Assembly: GCF_002101705.1 (NCBI RefSeq)
Contig: NZ_LQPC01000015.1
Coordinates: 1 to 64,000, forward strand
Source of the DNA: Mycolicibacterium iranicum
GTDB lineage: Bacteria; Actinomycetota; Actinomycetes; Mycobacteriales; Mycobacteriaceae
Length of the DNA stretch: 64,000 nt
Direction: 5' to 3'
Notes under the pieces: model-generated
Databases searched by the model: none
What the model saw: the letters and a program-made list of their open reading frames with translations, nothing else
Told to the model about the DNA's origin: nothing
Position numbers and translations under genes: made by a program
In this document: in pieces, positions 51,384 to 60,174 of the stretch
Numbering within the stretch: the first letter of the stretch is position 1
How the letters are laid out: every line of letters starts with the position of its first letter

Positions 51384-51652
51384 TGAGAGCTCTCGACCTG
51401 CTGAAGAACCGCGCCGGCGCCAGCTGGCTCTTCCTCGTCGCCGCGACCGTCGTGTCGTGGGCCGTCGGTGCCGAACACGGCACCGGGTCGATGGTGGCCG
51501 TCCTGGTTTTGGGCATCGCCGCGATCAAGGTCCGTCTGGTCGGGCTCGACTTCATGGAGCTGCGACACGCCCCGATCCCACTGCGCGCAGCGTTCGAGGG
51601 TTACTGCGTCGTGATGTGGGCGGTGTTGTCCGCGCTGTATCTGTGGCTCTAG
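51383..51652 (+). CDS. Cytochrome c oxidase subunit IV-like (NorF-like)
   Basis: The 89-residue three-TM protein fits the prokaryotic COX4/NorF family: WLFLVAATVVSWAVG, VLVLGIAAIKVRLVGLDFMELRHAP and YCVVMWAVLSALYLWL. It follows the COX3-like gene with a TGATG overlap, the same order as norE-norF. Confidence 0.88.
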   Translation: MRALDLLKNRAGASWLFLVAATVVSWAVGAEHGTGSMVAVLVLGIAAIKVRLVGLDFMELRHAPIPLRAAFEGYCVVMWAVLSALYLWL

Positions 51653-52473
51653 CGGAGTAGCTCGATCACCTTGCTGAACGCCTCGGCGTGGCGCATCTGC
51701 ACGATGAGGTAGCTGATTCCGTACACGTCGCGGTAACCGCGAATCCGGTCGGCGATCTCCTGGGTCGTCCCCGACAGCACGCCGGGGTGCCGCAGCAGCT
51801 CCTCGTCGGACAGGCCGGGCAACGAGATTCGCGGGATCGTCAGATCAGGTTGCCCCGAGTCGTCGACCGGCATCGCCGTGATCGCGACATTGAGCTCCAA
51901 CTCGCCGAACCGGTCCCCGGCGGCGTCCCGCACGAACGCGATCCGGTCCGCCAACGGATCCTCGTCGGGCGTGGCTGCCCGGTCACCCCCGGTGAGGCCG
52001 ATGATGTCTGCCGATCTCGCGGCGATCCGCAGCACGCGGTCGCCATTGCCCGCGATCATCAGCGGGACGTCGGGAAGGTGCTCGGCCATGTATTCGGTGG
52101 TGGCTTTCAGGTGGTCCACCCGTTCACGTGCGCTGGGATACGCAATGCCGGCGGCATCGAATTCTTCTTTCACGTAGCCCGTACCCAGGCCCAGCTCGAA
52201 CCGGCCGTCGCTCAGATCGTGGAGCGCGCCGACGTCGCGGGCGAGCAACGCCGGCCGGTAAAACGCCGAGTTGATGACGAAGGTGCCGACCCGAAGGGTT
52301 GAGGTCGCCATCGCGACGGCCGTCATCACCGGGAACGGCGCAGGACCGCCCAGGTGGTCGGGGACGTGCAACACATCGAAGCCGAGAGCCTCGGCGCGAC
52401 GTGCGCTGTCTTCGAGTTTGGTTCGCGAGCTGGCCCGCGTGACGCCGACACCGAAGCGGAATTCCGTTGCCAC
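51649..52473 (-). CDS. LLM-class F420-dependent oxidoreductase
   Basis: This protein of about 274 residues belongs to the luciferase-like monooxygenase family using F420: FRFGVGVTRASS, EALGFDVLHVPDHLG, RFELGLGTGYVKEEFDAAG and LPGLSDEELLRHPGVLSGT. It reduces or oxidises an unknown substrate. GTG 52473 is chosen because family members begin close to FRFGV; an upstream ATG at 52539 adds 22 residues with no homology. The gene converges with and touches the NorF-like gene. Confidence 0.88.
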   Translation of the reverse strand: MATEFRFGVGVTRASSRTKLEDSARRAEALGFDVLHVPDHLGGPAPFPVMTAVAMATSTLRVGTFVINSAFYRPALLARDVGALHDLSDGRFELGLGTGYVKEEFDAAGIAYPSARERVDHLKATTEYMAEHLPDVPLMIAGNGDRVLRIAARSADIIGLTGGDRAATPDEDPLADRIAFVRDAAGDRFGELELNVAITAMPVDDSGQPDLTIPRISLPGLSDEELLRHPGVLSGTTQEIADRIRGYRDVYGISYLIVQMRHAEAFSKVIELLR

Positions 52474-52603
52474 ATCGTGATCGTAGAGCCAGGTTTGAAC
52501 CGTATTGGGCCTGGGCATTACGCAATCGACTTTCATCACCCCGATCCGGCCCGTCGTCGAAACATCCGACGGGCCGGATCAATATTTTCGGTTCGTTGGA
52601 GAA

Positions 52604-53701
52604 ATGGCAGACATCCCCACCCTCGGCGTCGAAGAGGAGTTTCTCCTCGTCGATCCGGAATCCGGGGCTCTCGTCGCCCTCAATCGCGTGGTCGCAGACC
52701 GCGCCGCCGAGCTCGATGTCGAGCTCCAGCTCGAACTCACCAGCTGCCAGGTCGAGACGACGACGGACGTCGTCGACGATATCGACGAACTCCGAGAGCA
52801 CCTCGTCAGGCTGCGCCGCAACGTCGCCCACGCCGCCGAGTGTGCCGGCGCCCGGTTACTCGCTGTCGGGCTGCCGCCGACCCTGCCGCACGACTTCCCG
52901 GTCACCGACACGCCGCGCTACAACGACATCGGCGAGCGGTACGGCATGATCGCCCACGAGCAGGGCATCTGCGGCTGCCACGTACATGTCGCCGTGCCTG
53001 ATCGCGACACCGCGATCGCGGTGAGCAATCGTCTGCGACCGTGGCTGCCGTTCTTGCTCGCCCTGACGGCGAACTCGGCGATCTACCGCAACGCCGATAC
53101 GGGCCACGCCAGCTGGCGCAGCGTGTTGTGGGCACGCTGGCCCAGCGCTGGACCGCCGCCGCACTTCGATTCGGCCGACGAGTTCGACGCCGCCGTGCGC
53201 ATGCTGTGCCACAGCGATGTGATCCGCGACGACGGCATGGTCTATTGGGATGTGCGGCCGTCGAAGAACTTTCCGACGGTGGAGGTGCGCGTCGCCGACG
53301 TCCCGGCGACGGTGGCCGAGACGGTGGTGTTCGCCGCGCTGGTCCGCGGGTGCGTGATGACCGCGCTCGACGACGAGCGTCGTGGCGCGCCCGTCCTGCC
53401 GCTGGCGCCGTATGCGCTCAAGGCCGCGTACTGGAAGGCCGCCCGCAACGGCATCGACGGTGACGGCCTCGACCTGGAGAACCACGGCGCGGCGCCGATG
53501 CTCGGTCTGTTGGAAGGGCTCGTCGACCATGTCCGGCCCGCGCTGGAAGTCGCGGGTGACCACGAGTTCGTCAGAACGGGGCTGGCGAGGATCGCCGAGC
53601 GCGGCAACGGCGCGACTCGCCAGCGCCGCGCATGGCGCCAGCGCCACAACGTCGATGACGTGGTCGCCGCAGCCGCTGCGGCGACTCTCGAAGCGCCCTG
53701 A
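52604..53701 (+). CDS. YbdK-family carboxylate-amine ligase (GCS2-like), Rv0433-like
   Basis: The 365-residue ATP-grasp-like ligase of the glutamate-cysteine ligase 2 family starts IPTLGVEEEFLLVDPESG. Further motifs are QLELTSCQVETTT, HEQGICGCHVHVAVPD and VEVRVADVPAT. YbdK shows weak glutamate-cysteine ligase activity in vitro; the natural product in mycobacteria is unknown. ATG 52604 has GGAG close by. Confidence 0.9.
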   Translation: MADIPTLGVEEEFLLVDPESGALVALNRVVADRAAELDVELQLELTSCQVETTTDVVDDIDELREHLVRLRRNVAHAAECAGARLLAVGLPPTLPHDFPVTDTPRYNDIGERYGMIAHEQGICGCHVHVAVPDRDTAIAVSNRLRPWLPFLLALTANSAIYRNADTGHASWRSVLWARWPSAGPPPHFDSADEFDAAVRMLCHSDVIRDDGMVYWDVRPSKNFPTVEVRVADVPATVAETVVFAALVRGCVMTALDDERRGAPVLPLAPYALKAAYWKAARNGIDGDGLDLENHGAAPMLGLLEGLVDHVRPALEVAGDHEFVRTGLARIAERGNGATRQRRAWRQRHNVDDVVAAAAAATLEAP

Positions 53702-53707
53702 CCTCTG

Positions 53708-53768
53708 GCCGAAACTGAATCTGTGCGGCAAGAGTGCGAGTAGGGGCCTGCGAGGATTCAGTCTCGGC
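53708..53768. terminator. Hairpin between convergent ligase and rskA
   Basis: Arms 53708-53721 and 53755-53768 (gccgaaactgaatc and near-complement, 13 of 14) enclose a 33-base loop. It lies in the 71-base gap between stops of two convergent genes. Confidence 0.6.
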
Positions 53769-53772
53769 GCAA

Positions 53773-54495
53773 TCAGACCAGTGGCAGCTGCGCGAACACC
53801 GGGCTTGTGGGTTGCGTCGAGCCGCCGGGCGGCTCGACGGTGAACGCCAGCGTCTGCGACGTCCCGAGGTCCGGGAGCACAGCCGTCGTCGACGGTGCGA
53901 CCTGCCCGGAATCCATCGTGCCCGCGGGGTGCGGACCGTCGGAATCGATGAGCCACATCTGGTAGACCGTGCCCGCCTGCGGCGGCGTCACATTGTTCAT
54001 GACGAGCACGCCCGCATTCTCTTCGCGGGAAAACACGACCGTGGCTGTGCCGCCACCGGGAATGTCGCCTGAGACGGTGCGCACGTCGGGCGCGGCGAAG
54101 ATCTCCTCCGCAGTCGTCGGGGTCGCGGGCGGCCGCAGCGTGTAGCCGACTACAAGGGCGCCGAGTCCGATGGCCACAGCTGCCGCGCCGGCAAGCACGG
54201 CCCGGCTCCAGCGCCGCTCCCGTGGCTGCGGGGGCAGAGTGCGGACATTGTCATCGGAGATCTGTCGCAGAATCTCGCCCCGCAGATGCGATGGCGGTTC
54301 AACAGCGGTGGCGGCCGAGATGACGGCCATGGTCTCGCGAACCGCGCGCACCTCGGCGGCGAACGCCTCGGCGACCTCAGGCGGCGCGCCTGCCAACTGA
54401 CGATCGATGTCGGCGGCCTCGGAATCACTGACCGCGTGCAATGCGTACGGAGTGGCCAGCGACAGCAGCTCGTCGGCGGAATGTGGATTGGTCAT
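53773..54495 (-). CDS. rskA: Anti-sigma-K factor RskA
   Basis: The 240-residue one-TM protein has an N-terminal cytoplasmic sigma-binding domain ([26 protein letters not shown]), a helix at about 103-123 ([20 protein letters not shown]) and an outer RskA domain ([29 protein letters not shown]). It holds SigK inactive until regulated proteolysis. Its ATG at 54495 overlaps the sigK stop (ATGA). Confidence 0.93.
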   Translation of the reverse strand: MTNPHSADELLSLATPYALHAVSDSEAADIDRQLAGAPPEVAEAFAAEVRAVRETMAVISAATAVEPPSHLRGEILRQISDDNVRTLPPQPRERRWSRAVLAGAAAVAIGLGALVVGYTLRPPATPTTAEEIFAAPDVRTVSGDIPGGGTATVVFSREENAGVLVMNNVTPPQAGTVYQMWLIDSDGPHPAGTMDSGQVAPSTTAVLPDLGTSQTLAFTVEPPGGSTQPTSPVFAQLPLV

Positions 54496-55037
54496 GCGAC
54501 CCCCAGGCATCTACGCAGGCCGCGGATCGCGTCGCGCATCCGGGACTTGATGGTTGCAAGGTTTGCCGCCAGCCGCTCCGACACCTGGACGTAGGTCAGG
54601 CCGTCGTAATAAGCGAGCTGGATGCACTCCCGCTGGGTGTCTGTGAGTGTGTCCAAGCAATCGGTCACCTGACGTCGTTCGTCACCGGTGATCACCGCGT
54701 CGGAGACGTGGTCGAGCGGGGGCTCGACCGTGGCCGCGCCGTAGCGCGACTCGCGGGAGCTGGCCGCCTCCTCGGAACGCACGCGGTCGACCGCGCGCCG
54801 GTGTGCCAGCGTGAGCAGCCAGGCCAGCGGGGAACCGGCCGACGGATCGTAATTACCTGCGTTGCGCCACACCTGCAGATAGATGTCCTGCATCGTCTCC
54901 TCGCTGTAGCCGGGATCGCGCAGCACCCTGGTGACCAGTCCGAACACCCGAGAGCGTGTCTGGTCGTAGAAGGCGGCGAACGCTTCGGCGTCACGACGGG
55001 CCACCTGGCGCAACAATGCGTCGAGTTCGGCGGTCAC
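54492..55037 (-). CDS. sigK: ECF sigma factor SigK
   Basis: The 181-residue ECF sigma factor resembles M. tuberculosis SigK throughout: [66 protein letters not shown] and [29 protein letters not shown] 55037 matches the SigK N-terminus; the frame is open to 55205. In M. tuberculosis it controls mpt70/mpt83; those genes are not in this window. Confidence 0.93.
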   Translation of the reverse strand: MTAELDALLRQVARRDAEAFAAFYDQTRSRVFGLVTRVLRDPGYSEETMQDIYLQVWRNAGNYDPSAGSPLAWLLTLAHRRAVDRVRSEEAASSRESRYGAATVEPPLDHVSDAVITGDERRQVTDCLDTLTDTQRECIQLAYYDGLTYVQVSERLAANLATIKSRMRDAIRGLRRCLGVA

Positions 55038-55173
55038 GAGCCGTAGCCTAGCGTCCACCAGGGCCGATGCAGTTGCAGTCACGGCACCTTGTAGGGCCGT
55101 GGCGCCGATATTCCTGGTCCGCAGGCCGCCGACCGCGTTCACGTCGCTGCTGTCGGGGTCGGCTTCGCGCGGG

Positions 55174-55917
55174 TCACAGCTGGTCCACTTTCTCGCGGTC
55201 CTCATCGCTGTGGTGGGCTGTGCGCGGCACCATCGGAACCCGCTTCAGCCATAGCAGGGTGCCCTGAATTCGCATGCTCAGCACGTTCATCTGCGGCGCC
55301 AGCGGAGAGATCATCTGCAGCGCGAGGACCTGCCGAATCGTTGCGGGACGCCGGCTGCCTCGCAGCGTCACGACGAACGCCGGCTGGTGATCGCGGTGCA
55401 ACGAGATCCGGACATCGAGGTCCTCGTCGGGCAGGGGAGCCTGAACCAGATAGTGCCCGTCGACGTCGTTGAACGCGGATGCGTAGAGCTTCTTGTCGAC
55501 CATCGTGGGCTGGACGCCCGAAGGCGGGAGAAGGTACGCGTGGCGCTCACCGTGCGTGTTGTGCACCTCGGCGATGACGTAACGCAACACGCCGTCGGCG
55601 TCGTGGCACCAAAACAGGCTCAGCGGGTTGTACACGTGGCCGAGCACCCTGGCTTGGAACAGAGCGAAGACCTTGCCGCCCGGAAGTTCAATCCCTTTGG
55701 TGGCAAGGAACGCGTCGACGCGGCCGCGCAGTGTGTCGATCGGGGCCTCCCAGAGGTGATCCTGCACATCGAACCTGGCGAAAGGCCGCAGCCACCCCGG
55801 CATCTCTGGGAGCGCGTCCACGTCGACGAACCAGCTGTAGCTGCGATGCTCGAAGTAGTGGTGCACAGGCGCACGGCGCAGATGCGTGATCCGGGTGCGG
55901 TACAGGGCAGAGGTCAT
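55174..55917 (-). CDS. DUF1365 protein, Rv0448c-like
   Basis: The 247-residue protein fits DUF1365: LYRTRITHLRRAPVHHYFEHRSYSWFVDVD, VLGHVYNPLSLFWCHD, EVHNTHGERHAYLL and KKLYASAFNDVDGHY. In M. tuberculosis a relative (Rv0448c) lies upstream of sigK with two other genes between and an amine oxidase beyond. Here only this member is kept, 136 bases before sigK. Confidence 0.9.
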   Translation of the reverse strand: MTSALYRTRITHLRRAPVHHYFEHRSYSWFVDVDALPEMPGWLRPFARFDVQDHLWEAPIDTLRGRVDAFLATKGIELPGGKVFALFQARVLGHVYNPLSLFWCHDADGVLRYVIAEVHNTHGERHAYLLPPSGVQPTMVDKKLYASAFNDVDGHYLVQAPLPDEDLDVRISLHRDHQPAFVVTLRGSRRPATIRQVLALQMISPLAPQMNVLSMRIQGTLLWLKRVPMVPRTAHHSDEDREKVDQL

Positions 55918-56038
55918 GACGCCACCGCCGTCAGCCGGCGGGCGCCCACCCTGCCCACAGAGGCGATCGACCGGTTCCCCACACGTATGGCTTCCACATC
56001 ACGTATTCGGAGCCGTGCCTCGTCTGGATGGGAAACCT

Positions 56039-57151
56039 CTATTCGCGGCAGTACACCGAGGTCAGGACCGCAAACCGGGGATCGTTGGCGATGGACGTCA
56101 CGTTCGGTGATCCCTGCGTGAAGGTCACCGAGAGCGCGGGCCGCCCTGGTGCCTTGGCCATGACGCTGTGGTAGCCGGCGAGATCGCCGCCGTGGCCCCA
56201 CACGGTCACCCCGCAGCCCAGGTCGATGCTGGTCAAGCCGAGTCCGTACCCGAATCCAGGTCCGTGTAGCGGCCACGGGACGGTGTCCGTCATCTGCGCG
56301 AGCTCGGCGGGCGCGACGACCTTTCCATCGAGCAGCGCCGTGACGAACCCGGTGATGTCCTCGTTGGTGGAGACCAGAGACCCGGCCATGTACTCGCCGG
56401 ACGGCTCTCCGGCGGTGACGTCCTGGCGGTGGCCGTCGACGAGTTCGTAGCCGTGCGCCATTGGTTGACGCAGGCCGGTGTCGCCGGCCGCCGGGAAATA
56501 GGTGTGGGTCAGTCCGAGCGGAGCGATGATGCGCCGGGTGATCTCGTCGGCTGCGGTGCGGCCGGTGACGGACTCGATGATCAGCCCGGCGACAACGTAG
56601 TTGGTGTTGGTGTAGACCGGCACCGATTGACCGGGGGCGGCGTCCGGCTTGGCCAGCGCCTGTGACAGCAGGTCGCGCGGGGTGACAGGCTGCGTCGAAG
56701 GTTCGGTCGTGTCGTCGAAGTACTCGGGCAATCCGCTCTGGTGGCGCAGCAACTGGCGCACGGAGATGGTGGCGCCGTCGATGCCCTCGCCGCGGATCAG
56801 CCCGGGAAGGTAGGTTTCGACCGGTGCGTCGAGATCGACCCTCCCCTCGCCCACGAGTTGCAGAATCGCGGCGGCAGCAAAGGTTTTCGTGATGCTGGCA
56901 ACTCGGACGTGCGTCTGCGGCGTGAATGTCGCGCCGGTGGCTACGTCGGAGTGGCCTGCCGACGACAGCGCCACCGAGGCACCGTCAGCGACCACGGCGA
57001 CGGCTCCGGCGAGGCCGTTGGCCGCAATGGACTCGGCAAGAACGGCGTCGAGCGGGGTGGATTGCGCGTGCGCCGATGGGGCGGCGAACCCGATGAGCAG
57101 AGTGCTTGCGAGACCGGCGGCGAGGCGCACTAGCGCGAGGGTAGTTTCCAC
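56039..57151 (-). CDS. Secreted serine beta-lactamase/D-Ala carboxypeptidase-like hydrolase
   Basis: The 370-residue protein has a signal peptide ending AHA-QST. A class C-type serine hydrolase fold follows with SxxK in ASITKTF, YxN in YTNTNY and HxG in WGHGGD near the end. It may be a peptidase or esterase on cell-wall or lipid substrates. GTG 57151 lies inside the end of the upstream fusion-protein gene (22-base overlap), so it is operonic. Confidence 0.9.
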   Translation of the reverse strand: METTLALVRLAAGLASTLLIGFAAPSAHAQSTPLDAVLAESIAANGLAGAVAVVADGASVALSSAGHSDVATGATFTPQTHVRVASITKTFAAAAILQLVGEGRVDLDAPVETYLPGLIRGEGIDGATISVRQLLRHQSGLPEYFDDTTEPSTQPVTPRDLLSQALAKPDAAPGQSVPVYTNTNYVVAGLIIESVTGRTAADEITRRIIAPLGLTHTYFPAAGDTGLRQPMAHGYELVDGHRQDVTAGEPSGEYMAGSLVSTNEDITGFVTALLDGKVVAPAELAQMTDTVPWPLHGPGFGYGLGLTSIDLGCGVTVWGHGGDLAGYHSVMAKAPGRPALSVTFTQGSPNVTSIANDPRFAVLTSVYCRE

Positions 57152-58200
57152 GTCCGGGCGGCGCGTGCCAATCCCTGGACGAGCGCCGAGGTCGCCGGCG
57201 ACAGGCCGTCGTCGGCGGGGACCGAACTGCGGGGACTGGTGCCGCGTACCCGCGCGGACAGCTCCAGCTGCGCGCCGCCGCTACGGACGAGATTGACCGG
57301 ATTGGCGGGATGTAGGCCGCGCAGTTCGCGTGGGATGGAATCCAGGTCGGTCACCACGCGGTAGCCGGGGATGTCGACGTGGTGGGCCAGGTGCCCGGCC
57401 AGAGCACGGTTGCGTCCGCCCGCGAGCAGCTGGGTGCTGCGGCCGATTCGGCCATAGCCGTGCAGCGACACCGCGACGTCGACGTGGGCGAGGAATTCCG
57501 CGAGCCGGGGTGACTGGGCCGGGTCGTAGAGCGCCGACGACAGATGGTGCGGGTACTGATCGGGATGCCGCACCACATACAGCGACGCACCGGCGGCGTC
57601 GGCGGCTCGCTCGGCGATGACGTCGGTCATCTTCTCGAGACCGCCGCCGTGGATCGCCATGAATCCGAACGTCGACCGCAGGGCCGACTCCTCGACGACG
57701 GCGGGGTCGGCCAATAGCTCTGAAAGAGACTGCGGTCCAGCGGAATTGGAATCCTGAGTACGGTGCGGCCAATGGGCAGGGTCCCAGCGCTCCAGGAACT
57801 GGATCCACCGGCCCGGCAGTCCGTGGTGGCGTGCGCCGTCGAGGATCCGTTCCAGGTAGCCGGGGCGCGGCGGTCCTGGTTCCACCCGGTGGTCGATGTA
57901 GACCCATGCCGTCGACGGGCCCGCCTCGGTGAGAACCGTCATCTCGTCGCGGCGGTAGCGCACCGGTACGCCCTCTGCGCTGTCGAGGGTGGCGAGGTCG
58001 CGGTCGGACACCTGCCACACCACGCCGTGCACCTCGCTGCCCGAGAATGGTTCGACGGTGGCCACGCCGCGCTCGTTGATCAACCAGTCGTGGTCGGCCA
58101 GCGTGGCGTGCCGGGGATCGGTGGCGTCGGGGCAGCGCTGCGCCATCTGCTGCACGCACAGGTTCGACCCGTACGCGAAGTAGTTGTGCCGGCGCGCCAT
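57130..58200 (-). CDS. Fusion of gamma-glutamylcyclotransferase and poly-gamma-glutamate hydrolase domains
   Basis: The 356-residue protein has an N-terminal GGCT-like domain: YFAYGSN (7-13) and Glu76 in DSAEG, the usual catalytic Glu. A C-terminal zinc hydrolase domain of the poly-gamma-glutamate hydrolase family follows, with IHGGGLE (183-189; likely His184 and Glu189 ligands) and SLHG (245-248; His247). Both act on gamma-glutamyl bonds. It starts directly after the mntH stop. The cytoplasmic start suggests intracellular substrates. Confidence 0.82.
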   Translation of the reverse strand: MARRHNYFAYGSNLCVQQMAQRCPDATDPRHATLADHDWLINERGVATVEPFSGSEVHGVVWQVSDRDLATLDSAEGVPVRYRRDEMTVLTEAGPSTAWVYIDHRVEPGPPRPGYLERILDGARHHGLPGRWIQFLERWDPAHWPHRTQDSNSAGPQSLSELLADPAVVEESALRSTFGFMAIHGGGLEKMTDVIAERAADAAGASLYVVRHPDQYPHHLSSALYDPAQSPRLAEFLAHVDVAVSLHGYGRIGRSTQLLAGGRNRALAGHLAHHVDIPGYRVVTDLDSIPRELRGLHPANPVNLVRSGGAQLELSARVRGTSPRSSVPADDGLSPATSALVQGLARAARTWKLPSR

Positions 58201-59427
58201 TCAGCCGGCGAGCGTCAGATAGATCAGCACCACGTTCAAAAGGGTAATCAACCCCGCGACAATCCAGCCCAGTGCAGTGGTGACGCGGTGGTTGACGTCG
58301 GCGCCCATGAGCTGCGCGTCTGAGGTCAGCCGGACCAGCGGTATCAGCGCGAACGGGATGCCGAAGGACAGCACGACCTGCGAGAGCACTAGCGCGCGGC
58401 TGGGGTCGACACCGATCGCGAGGATCGCCAGGGCGGGCAGCAGTGTGATGAGACGACGCGCCAACAGCGGAACCGATCGCCGGAGCAGGCCCTGCATGAT
58501 CATGGCGCCTGCGTAGGCGCCGACCGACGACGAGGCCAGCCCGGAGGCGAGCAGGCCGATCGCGAACAGCAGCGCCACACCGGCGCCGAGCGTGCTCTGC
58601 ACCGCCGCATGCGCGCCCTCGATGGAGTCCGTGTTGTCCATGCCCTGCAGATTGGTCGCCGCGACCAGCAGCATCGACAGGTTCACCGCGCCTGCGACCA
58701 GCATCGCGATGCCGACGTCCCAGCGGGTGACCCGCAGCAGCGTCCGTCGCGCCGGTCCTGCCTCCGGGTGGCCGTGGCGGTCGCGCGCCAGGCCGGAATG
58801 CAGGTAGACCGCGTGCGGCATCACGGTCGCACCCAGCATCGCGGCCGCCAGCAGGATGCTTTCGGCGCCGTCGAACCGCGGGAGCAACCCTTCTGCGGCT
58901 GCGCCGGCCGGCGGCGGGGATGCGATCAGGCTTGTGAGGAAACCGATCGCGATGACCAGCAGCAAGCCGGTGATCACCCGCTCGAAAGGCTGTTGGCCGC
59001 GGCGGTCTTTCACGAGCAGCAGGATGAGCGACACCACGCCGGTGATCACACCGCCAACGAGCAGCGGCAGATCGAACAGCAGATACAGCGCGATCGCGCC
59101 ACCCACGACTTCGGCGAGATCCGTTGCCATCGCGACCAATTCGGCCTGTACCCAGTAGGCGAGCCTGGCCGGCCTGCCCATTCGCGCACCCACGGCTTCC
59201 GGCAGCGAGGTGCCGGTGACCAAACCCAGCTTCGCCGACAGATACTGCACGAGGCAGGCCATCAGGTTGGCCACGACAATGACCCAGACGAGCAGAAACC
59301 CGAACTGTGCGCCCGCGCTGACATTTGCCGCGACGTTGCCGGGGTCGACGTAGGCGATCGCCGCGACGAACGCGGGTCCGAGCAGCAGCCAGCCTGGCCG
59401 CGACTGCGGTTGGACGTGCGAAGTCAC
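58201..59427 (-). CDS. mntH: Nramp-family Mn2+/H+ transporter MntH
   Basis: The 408-residue protein with about eleven helices has the Nramp motifs DPGN (VDPGNVAANV, helix 1) and MPH (GATVMPHAVYLHSGL, helix 6), which bind divalent metal. It imports manganese or iron with protons. A DtxR-type operator lies 38 bases upstream of the start at 59427. Confidence 0.95.
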   Translation of the reverse strand: MTSHVQPQSRPGWLLLGPAFVAAIAYVDPGNVAANVSAGAQFGFLLVWVIVVANLMACLVQYLSAKLGLVTGTSLPEAVGARMGRPARLAYWVQAELVAMATDLAEVVGGAIALYLLFDLPLLVGGVITGVVSLILLLVKDRRGQQPFERVITGLLLVIAIGFLTSLIASPPPAGAAAEGLLPRFDGAESILLAAAMLGATVMPHAVYLHSGLARDRHGHPEAGPARRTLLRVTRWDVGIAMLVAGAVNLSMLLVAATNLQGMDNTDSIEGAHAAVQSTLGAGVALLFAIGLLASGLASSSVGAYAGAMIMQGLLRRSVPLLARRLITLLPALAILAIGVDPSRALVLSQVVLSFGIPFALIPLVRLTSDAQLMGADVNHRVTTALGWIVAGLITLLNVVLIYLTLAG

Positions 59428-59464
59428 GACACCCCTTCTCTATCCGGCTCGACGAATAGAAAAG

Positions 59465-59478
59465 TTAGGCTAGCCGAA
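59465..59478. promoter_or_regulatory. DtxR/MntR-type operator before mntH
   Basis: TTAGGCTAGCCGAA is one base from the perfect palindrome TTAGGCTAGCCTAA and resembles the core of IdeR/MntR boxes in mycobacteria. It lies just upstream of mntH, where a metal-sensing DtxR-family repressor would be expected. Confidence 0.65.
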
Positions 59479-59521
59479 ACCTTTCGGGCGGGCTAGCGCC
59501 GGGGTCGGATTTGCTCCGATG

Positions 59522-59761
59522 TCACCAGGGTCCGAGACCGTAGCCGCCGACCAGGGGCCAATAGCCGATGCCCTGCCAGCCGCCGTAGTTCCACGGCGGA
59601 GGCGTGGTCGTCAACTGTGTGCTGCCGTTGGTCTCGCAGAACGTCACCGTCTGCCCGACGTCGGTGCATTCGGGAGCTGCCGCTGCGCTGGGCGCTGCGA
59701 TCAAGGCCAGGAAGGTGAGACCCGCGACAAGCCCGCCGAGGCGCCGGAAGACGGTGTTCAT
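59522..59761 (-). CDS. Small secreted cysteine protein (distant paralogue)
   Basis: The 79-residue protein has a signal peptide ending AAAA-PEC. The mature part has PECTDVGQTVTFCETNGSTQ (two cysteines) and a Gly/Trp-rich tail (NYGGWQGIGYWPLVGGYG). The Cys spacing and the TTTPP stretch resemble the two neighbours at 59785 and 60175. Confidence 0.75.
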   Translation of the reverse strand: MNTVFRRLGGLVAGLTFLALIAAPSAAAAPECTDVGQTVTFCETNGSTQLTTTPPPWNYGGWQGIGYWPLVGGYGLGPW

Positions 59762-59784
59762 GGTGAAGGTCCGATCTGAACCGA

Positions 59785-60033
59785 TTAGAAGATGTAGGGA
59801 CCGTAGCCTTCCCACGGGAAGTAGCCGCCGCCGTACCACGGCTGGGCGTACACCCCGGGGGACGAGCTGATCTGGGCGTTGCCGGGCGACTGGCACACCT
59901 CGGTAGCGCCGCCGGCACCGCGAGAAGTCGTGGAGCAGTTCGGCTGTGCAAGCGCGGCGGGGGCGGCGGCGATCGCCACGGCTGCACCGCCCGCGCAGAC
60001 GAGGGCAGCGAGAGCGCTCAGTCGAGCCTTCAT
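59785..60033 (-). CDS. Small secreted cysteine protein
   Basis: The 82-residue protein has a signal peptide ending LA-QPNC. The mature core is NCSTTSRGAGGATEVCQSPGNAQISSSP with an aromatic end (PWYGGGYFPWEGYGPYIF). It is a clear paralogue of 60175-60420. ATG 60033 is chosen for signal length; the frame starts at 60060. Confidence 0.78.
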   Translation of the reverse strand: MKARLSALAALVCAGGAAVAIAAAPAALAQPNCSTTSRGAGGATEVCQSPGNAQISSSPGVYAQPWYGGGYFPWEGYGPYIF

Positions 60034-60174
60034 TTTCAGGATCCTTCCAGCGAGTGTCATCGCTTAGCGTACAGACCTTTGCCAGATTCGGTAGGTAACT
60101 CAGGCGGCAGTCACTATTGCGGCGACAGAGTCGATTCCGGCCCGATCGGGGGACGCGCGTCGAGGCGAGAACGG

